Shown: piece by piece, positions 60,999 to 64,000 of the stretch | How positions within the stretch are numbered: position 1 is the stretch's first letter | How the letters are laid out: each line of letters starts with the position of its first letter | Assembly (NCBI RefSeq): GCF_011492945.1 | Contig: NZ_CP045119.1 | Span: 806,001 to 870,000, forward strand | Reading direction: 5' to 3' | Source of the DNA: Rubrobacter tropicus | Lineage (GTDB): Bacteria; Actinomycetota; Rubrobacteria; Rubrobacterales; Rubrobacteraceae | DNA length: 64,000 bases | Position numbers and translations under genes: made by a program | The notes under the pieces: model-generated | What the model saw: the letters and a program-made list of their open reading frames with translations, nothing else | Told to the model about the DNA's origin: nothing | Databases searched by the model: none

Positions 60999-61223
60999 GT
61001 GTCGGAGAAAGCGAAGGGTAAGGCCAAGGAGGCCTACGGAGCCGTGACCGGCGACGAGGGCAAGAAGGCCGAGGGACAGGCGCAGCAGAGGAAGGCGTCG
61101 GCGAGGGAGGAGAGGGAGCAGCAGAAGCGCACCAGGGCCGAGCAGGACAAGGCCGACCGGGCCGAGAAGTCGCGCGACAAGCAAAGACGCAAGGACAAAG
61201 GCGGCCTTTTGGGCAACCTGTAG
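60999..61223 (+). CDS. CsbD family stress protein
   Basis: 74 residues: SEKAKGKAKEAYGAVTGDEGK is the CsbD signature; the rest is a Lys/Arg/Glu helix and a GGLLGNL end. Cytoplasmic, general-stress associated. GTG start with GAGAGGAGG. Confidence 0.88.
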   Translation: MSEKAKGKAKEAYGAVTGDEGKKAEGQAQQRKASAREEREQQKRTRAEQDKADRAEKSRDKQRRKDKGGLLGNL

Positions 61224-61337
61224 AAGCCCCCCACGAATCGCAATCCGGGCCGGGGTACCCTTTCCGGAGTGTCCCGGTTCGCATCGTGGTAGAGTACAGG
61301 CGTAGTCAGATACGTGGGTTTTATGGTGACCGAAGCG

Positions 61338-61365
61338 CCGCCCTCCACAAGAGGAGCGGTTTTTT
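61338..61365 (+). terminator. Intrinsic terminator after csbD
   Basis: CCGC-CC-TCC, loop ACAAGA, GGAGCGG, then six Ts: a GC stem with a two-base bulge followed by a T run, between csbD and the cold-shock gene. Confidence 0.55.
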
Positions 61366-61373
61366 ATTGCGGT

Positions 61374-61404
61374 GGAGCCCCCCAAAAGAAAGGCGGGCTC
61401 CTAT
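61374..61404 (+). promoter_or_regulatory. Leader hairpin abutting the cold-shock start codon
   Basis: GGAGCCC (61374-61380) pairs with GGGCTCC (61395-61401), ending three bases before the ATG; the AAAGG that could act as ribosome site is in the loop. A possible temperature-sensitive leader. Confidence 0.45.
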
Positions 61405-61608
61405 ATGGCCCAAGGAACGGTCAAGTGGTTCAGCGACGAGAAGGGCTTCGGCTTCATCACCCCGGACGAGGGTGGCGAAGACCTATTCGTCCACCACACC
61501 GGCATAGCGGGTGGCGGCTTCAAGTCTCTAGACGAAGGCGCGAAGGTCTCCTACGAGGCGTCCCAGGGCCGCAAGGGGATGCAGGCTGACAACGTCGCCA
61601 CGGTCTAA
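61405..61608 (+). CDS. Cold-shock protein (CspA family)
   Basis: 67 residues, nucleic-acid chaperone. [20 protein letters not shown] carries RNP1 (KGFGFI), then DLFVHHTGI (RNP2, with FVHH). ATG at 61405 matches the family start; a longer in-frame 5' extension is the leader hairpin. Followed by a tiny basic protein and a strong terminator. Confidence 0.96.
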   Translation: MAQGTVKWFSDEKGFGFITPDEGGEDLFVHHTGIAGGGFKSLDEGAKVSYEASQGRKGMQADNVATV

Positions 61609-61643
61609 CCGGCCCGGTCGACTCTCAAGGAAGGGTGGCCAGC

Positions 61644-61790
61644 ATGGCCGGCATAGGTAAGAAGATCAAAGAGGCGGCGATGAACGCCGCTAAAGACAGG
61701 GTATCCGGTGGTAAGAAAGGCAAGCACTCCAGAGGCTCGGAAAGCGGCGTGGACAAGGCAATGAGGGCCGTCAAGAGCCGCCTGAAGTAG
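61644..61790 (+). CDS. 48-residue basic protein
   Basis: MAGIGKKIKEAAMNAAKD, a Gly/Lys/Ser middle (SGGKKGKHSRGSE) and VDKAMRAVKSRLK; strongly positive, two amphipathic helices. ATG with GGAAGGGTGG. No family recognised; resembles small nucleic-acid-binding or CsbD-like helices. Co-transcribed with the cold-shock gene and ended by the terminator at 61806. Confidence 0.6.
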   Translation: MAGIGKKIKEAAMNAAKDRVSGGKKGKHSRGSESGVDKAMRAVKSRLK

Positions 61791-61805
61791 AAGAAGCCAC
61801 TATCC

Positions 61806-61836
61806 GGCCGGGGTCCTTCGGGACCCCGGCCTTTTT
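61806..61836 (+). terminator. Strong intrinsic terminator
   Basis: GGCCGGGGTCC-TTCG-GGACCCCGGCC then TTTTT: an 11-base stem with a UUCG tetraloop and T run. Confidence 0.95.
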
Positions 61837-62091
61837 CGTGGTGATGATCCGACAATTCTCGCCCCTCGCGAACGCGTCCAAGCAAGGGGAAATCGAGCGC
61901 CCGGTAGGGGCGAAAGAATGCCGCTCCGCGGAAGTTGGGGAGATAAATTCCGTGGCGCCGGCGTGCCGCGAGAATGGAGAAAGGCGACACGGAGCGGGCG
62001 GAGGTCTCCCGACCAGGCCTAGAGAGGTTCCCCCTGATACCGCGCGGTCCGCTCCACCAGCGCCGCGCCTACGCAGTTGGGCCTCTTTGGA

Positions 62092-62217
62092 AGGCTGTCA
62101 GCTTTCAGCCATCAGCTTTCAGCAAGGACAAAAAAGCTGACCGCTGAAAGCGTAGGCGAAGCCGGAGCGGGCCGATAGCTGACCGCGCGGATTGCGGTGG
62201 CATTGAGCCACCGCAAT
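62092..62217. repeat. Complete TCAGC-heptamer/hairpin element (copy F)
   Basis: TCAGCTT, TCAGCCA, TCAGCTT, TCAGCAA; A-rich loop; AGCTGACCGCTGAAAGC; GAGCGGGC; CGATAGCTGACCGC; then GCGGATTGCGGTGGC-ATTGA-GCCACCGCAATCC (62185-62217). Same order as 51582-51708. Just after the NlpC gene's stop (minus strand). Confidence 0.8.
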
Positions 62218-62222
62218 CCACT

Positions 62223-62726
62223 TTAGCGCACAGGCATCCTCTTCGCCCCGCGGTAACCATTTTGGAAGCGCATCTGCGTCTCGACCACCCTGCCGAAGTA
62301 GCCCGAGGCATGCACGAAGTACCCGCTACCGGAGTAGACGCCGACGGTGTCGAGGTAGCCGTTCTTGTCGGCGTCGAAGAAGACCGCGTCGCCGGGCCGT
62401 AGGTCGGCACTCGCGATGCGCTTGCCGTACTTCCATTGCCGGCGCACGTCGTCCGGCAGGACGACGCCGAAGCGCGCGTAGACCACGCGCGTCAGGCAGG
62501 GGGTGTCTATGGTCGCCGCCGACGCCCGGCAGCGGCGGTTCCGGTAGTCGTGCGGCCTGCCCAGGTATTCGCGGGCCTCCCGCACCACGTCGCCGCCCGA
62601 CGCCCTCGCGGCCGTTGTCGCCGCGTCGGGGCTCTCCTCCCCCCTGGCCGCGCCCGCCGCCAGGGCAAGCCCGACCAGGATCGCCGCCACCATTGCTGCC
62701 AGGCCCCTGGGCACCGCTGATCCCAT
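62223..62726 (-). CDS. Secreted NlpC/P60-like cysteine hydrolase
   Basis: 167 residues from ATG 62726 (GGGAGGGCGGAAGG). A signal peptide (VPRGLAAMVAAILVGLALAAGAARG) leads to an NlpC/P60 domain: VVREAREYLGRPHDY, catalytic Cys in IDTPCLTRVVYARFG, RPGDAVFFDADKNG and His in YFVHASGYFG. Cell-wall peptide hydrolase, short form. The residue before the Cys is Pro rather than the common Asp/Ser. ORF extends upstream but only this start gives a signal peptide. Confidence 0.88.
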   Translation of the reverse strand: MGSAVPRGLAAMVAAILVGLALAAGAARGEESPDAATTAARASGGDVVREAREYLGRPHDYRNRRCRASAATIDTPCLTRVVYARFGVVLPDDVRRQWKYGKRIASADLRPGDAVFFDADKNGYLDTVGVYSGSGYFVHASGYFGRVVETQMRFQNGYRGAKRMPVR

Positions 62727-63339
62727 CCTTCCGCCCTCCCCGCTTCGTGGCCACCAAACCGAACAACGCGTCGGGAACCGACACGCGAGGATTCTGACAG
62801 CCCTGGTACGCCACTGCAACAGCCAAACGGCCAAACCTTCTGGCCGTTCGGCCAGGAATTCCACCTTCACACCCTTACTGCCAGCCACGCGGCACGCAGG
62901 TATCACGGGGTTCGTGTTGTGACGGCGGTATGCAGAAATATCGAGCCCATGGCGAACGGGCCACGAGTTGCAGAGGTTTTGAGGCATAGAGGTTTCGAGG
63001 GGTGCGTCACGAAACAAGAGCCCCGACCCTCCGCCCCTAAAAGCCTTCAGAGCCTCAAGACCTTAAAGCCTAACGAACCTCCGGGTTCGGTCCTTATGCA
63101 ACCCACTATGAGAATAAGACCATGGCATCCGCGGCGGTTTTCGCTGGTCGATCCGACCCGGTTTTCCGATGCCTTCGTGCCTTGACTGGGATCAGTCGGT
63201 CGGCCCGGGCGACGGGTGATCTGTAGCCGGAACCCTGGCCGGACCCGAGGGCCGGCGTACATCCGCCTGCTCTCCGGCAGGACCTTGAGCCTGCAACGGG
63301 CGCAAGATACACGTCGGGAAGCGACGAACCCCGTCCACG
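62727..63339. other. Intergenic region with octamer repeats
   Basis: About 610 bases without a credible gene. Holds an AACGGCCA hairpin at 62826-62848 and the paired CCT/AGG octamer repeats at 62973-63080; otherwise nothing seen. Confidence 0.5.
62973..63080. repeat. Second short-repeat family, AGG and CCT octamers
   Basis: 62973-63000 reads as GAGGTTTT, GAGGCATA, GAGGTTTC, GAGG; 63036-63080 as CCTAAAAG, CCTTCAGAG, CCTCAAGA, CCTTAAAG, CCTAACGAA, CCT. The two runs are roughly complementary and could pair across a 35-base gap. Confidence 0.5.
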
Positions 63340-63762
63340 TTACTCGTCCTTTAGCCGCAAGTAATCGTCTACCCTGAACTTGAAGGATTTCTCGCGACGG
63401 TTCCCGCGCGCGTCTTCGACCACGAGGAATATCCGGGGACGGCCCTCGTATCCAGCCTCTTTGAGGTCCTTCGCGAGCGCCTTGGCGCGCGTGTGGAACC
63501 GGGAAGACTCCCCGGGCGTCAGGATGAAGGGCAGGGCGTGATCCCCGCCGAAAGGTCCCTCGTAGACTGGTCCCGGCTCTCCTTTCGCAGACACGTAGAC
63601 ACTGACGATCTCGACCTCTTCTTTACCGGCGTTGGTCACCCCAAAGAAGACGTGCAGGGGGGAGATGTCGCCTCCCGGGCCGGCGAAGGCACCGAGGGAC
63701 TGCGAGAGCCGCAGGTTTGGGCCGTCCCTTCTCCCGATCACGCGTCTAGCCCAACCAGCCAC
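63340..63762 (-). CDS. Hypothetical protein
   Basis: 140 residues, GTG start. VFFGVTNAGKEEVEIVSVYV and RPRIFLVVEDARGNRREKSFKF suggest a beta-sandwich domain of unknown family. No signal peptide or membrane segment. The next gene (to the right) ends with a similar segment. Confidence 0.55.
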   Translation of the reverse strand: MAGWARRVIGRRDGPNLRLSQSLGAFAGPGGDISPLHVFFGVTNAGKEEVEIVSVYVSAKGEPGPVYEGPFGGDHALPFILTPGESSRFHTRAKALAKDLKEAGYEGRPRIFLVVEDARGNRREKSFKFRVDDYLRLKDE

Positions 63763-63819
63763 GGGAACAGCATATGACAGCGGGGCGAGAGACGCGAGCC
63801 CGCGCGACGCTGTCCTACG

Positions 63820-64000
63820 CTATTCCGTTCCCTGATCCGGCCCCTCATGGTAGGCCCAGAGGTCGGTGTTTACCCGGAAAGAACGCCGGTAGGCGTTGCC
63901 CAGCCTGTCGGTCGCCTCCAGCGAGAGCCTGACGTTGCCCGCGTGGCCTTCTTTCTCCAGCGTGTTCGCCAGGCGGGTCAGGGAGAACCTGTACCCGACG
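63820..64000 (-). CDS. Hypothetical protein, 5' part outside the window
   Basis: Last 59 codons and the TAG of a gene entering from the right edge. LSLEATDRLGNAYRRSFRVNTDLW resembles the EDARGNRREKSFKFRVDDYL end of the preceding hypothetical protein, so the two are probably paralogues. Confidence 0.55.
   Translation of the reverse strand, partial: VGYRFSLTRLANTLEKEGHAGNVRLSLEATDRLGNAYRRSFRVNTDLWAYHEGPDQGTE

Overview
The window is high-GC DNA whose gene starts are often GTG or TTG and whose sites are typical of an actinobacterium. The family mix (three-part acyl-CoA carboxylase with an epsilon subunit, a bifunctional-nuclease protein, a BCCT betaine carrier, many catabolic operons) most resembles Rubrobacter or a close relative. 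That assignment is inference; there is no rRNA in the window.

Layout. 1-1033: a branched-chain amino acid dehydrogenase running off the left edge. 1.2-2.3 kb: an AT-rich DUF3644/HEPN-like gene that looks transferred. 2.4-8.1 kb: acyl-CoA carboxylase operon (beta, membrane protein, epsilon, alpha) followed by a degenerate RtcB-like protein and two small proteins. 8.3-9.0 kb: bifunctional nuclease and tRNA-Ile. 9.5-13.2 kb: BCCT transporter, Hsp20, and a small membrane-protein operon headed by a frameshifted MarR gene.

13.8-24.7 kb is a one-carbon operon: a dimethylglycine/sarcosine dehydrogenase-like flavoprotein with a GcvT tail, two more GcvT-fold proteins, a MetF-type reductase, formate-tetrahydrofolate ligase, a monomeric sarcosine oxidase, a non-haem iron oxygenase and an IclR regulator. 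Opposite it at 24.7-28.9 kb lies an operon for a sulfatase-fold hydrolase with threonine at the nucleophile position, a GbsB-like iron alcohol dehydrogenase and a GbsA-like aldehyde dehydrogenase. Together with the BCCT carrier these read as choline ester to choline to glycine betaine to dimethylglycine, sarcosine and glycine, with methyl groups passed to tetrahydrofolate and out as formate. The assembly of this route is inference; the families are seen.

30.2-42.5 kb is a second catabolic region: a FadR-type regulator, an MFS carrier, two SDR dehydrogenases, an ornithine-cyclodeaminase homologue, an N-carbamoylsarcosine-amidase-like hydrolase, an M20 amidohydrolase, asparaginase, a polysaccharide-deacetylase-fold hydrolase, a small Cys protein, a CobW GTPase and a MaoC hydratase. 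Several promoters here share an 11-bp FadR-type operator. 42.7-51.5 kb holds a HutC-type regulator, an aldehyde dehydrogenase / alpha-beta hydrolase / small-protein operon under a triple operator, and a MmgE/PrpD - acyl-CoA dehydrogenase - CoA transferase - HAD run.

53.4-59.5 kb looks like a roughly 6-kb integrated element: the 3' part of tRNA-Ala is repeated at 59.43 kb, a broken tyrosine integrase sits near the tRNA, and the cargo is a fluoride exporter pair, an AmiS channel, formamidase, an FmdB zinc ribbon and a MetX-like hydrolase. 59.6-64 kb holds a hydrolase, CsbD, cold-shock protein, tiny basic protein, NlpC/P60 protein and two related hypothetical proteins. Two families of dispersed short tandem repeats with complementary arms and long hairpins lie between genes at six or more places.
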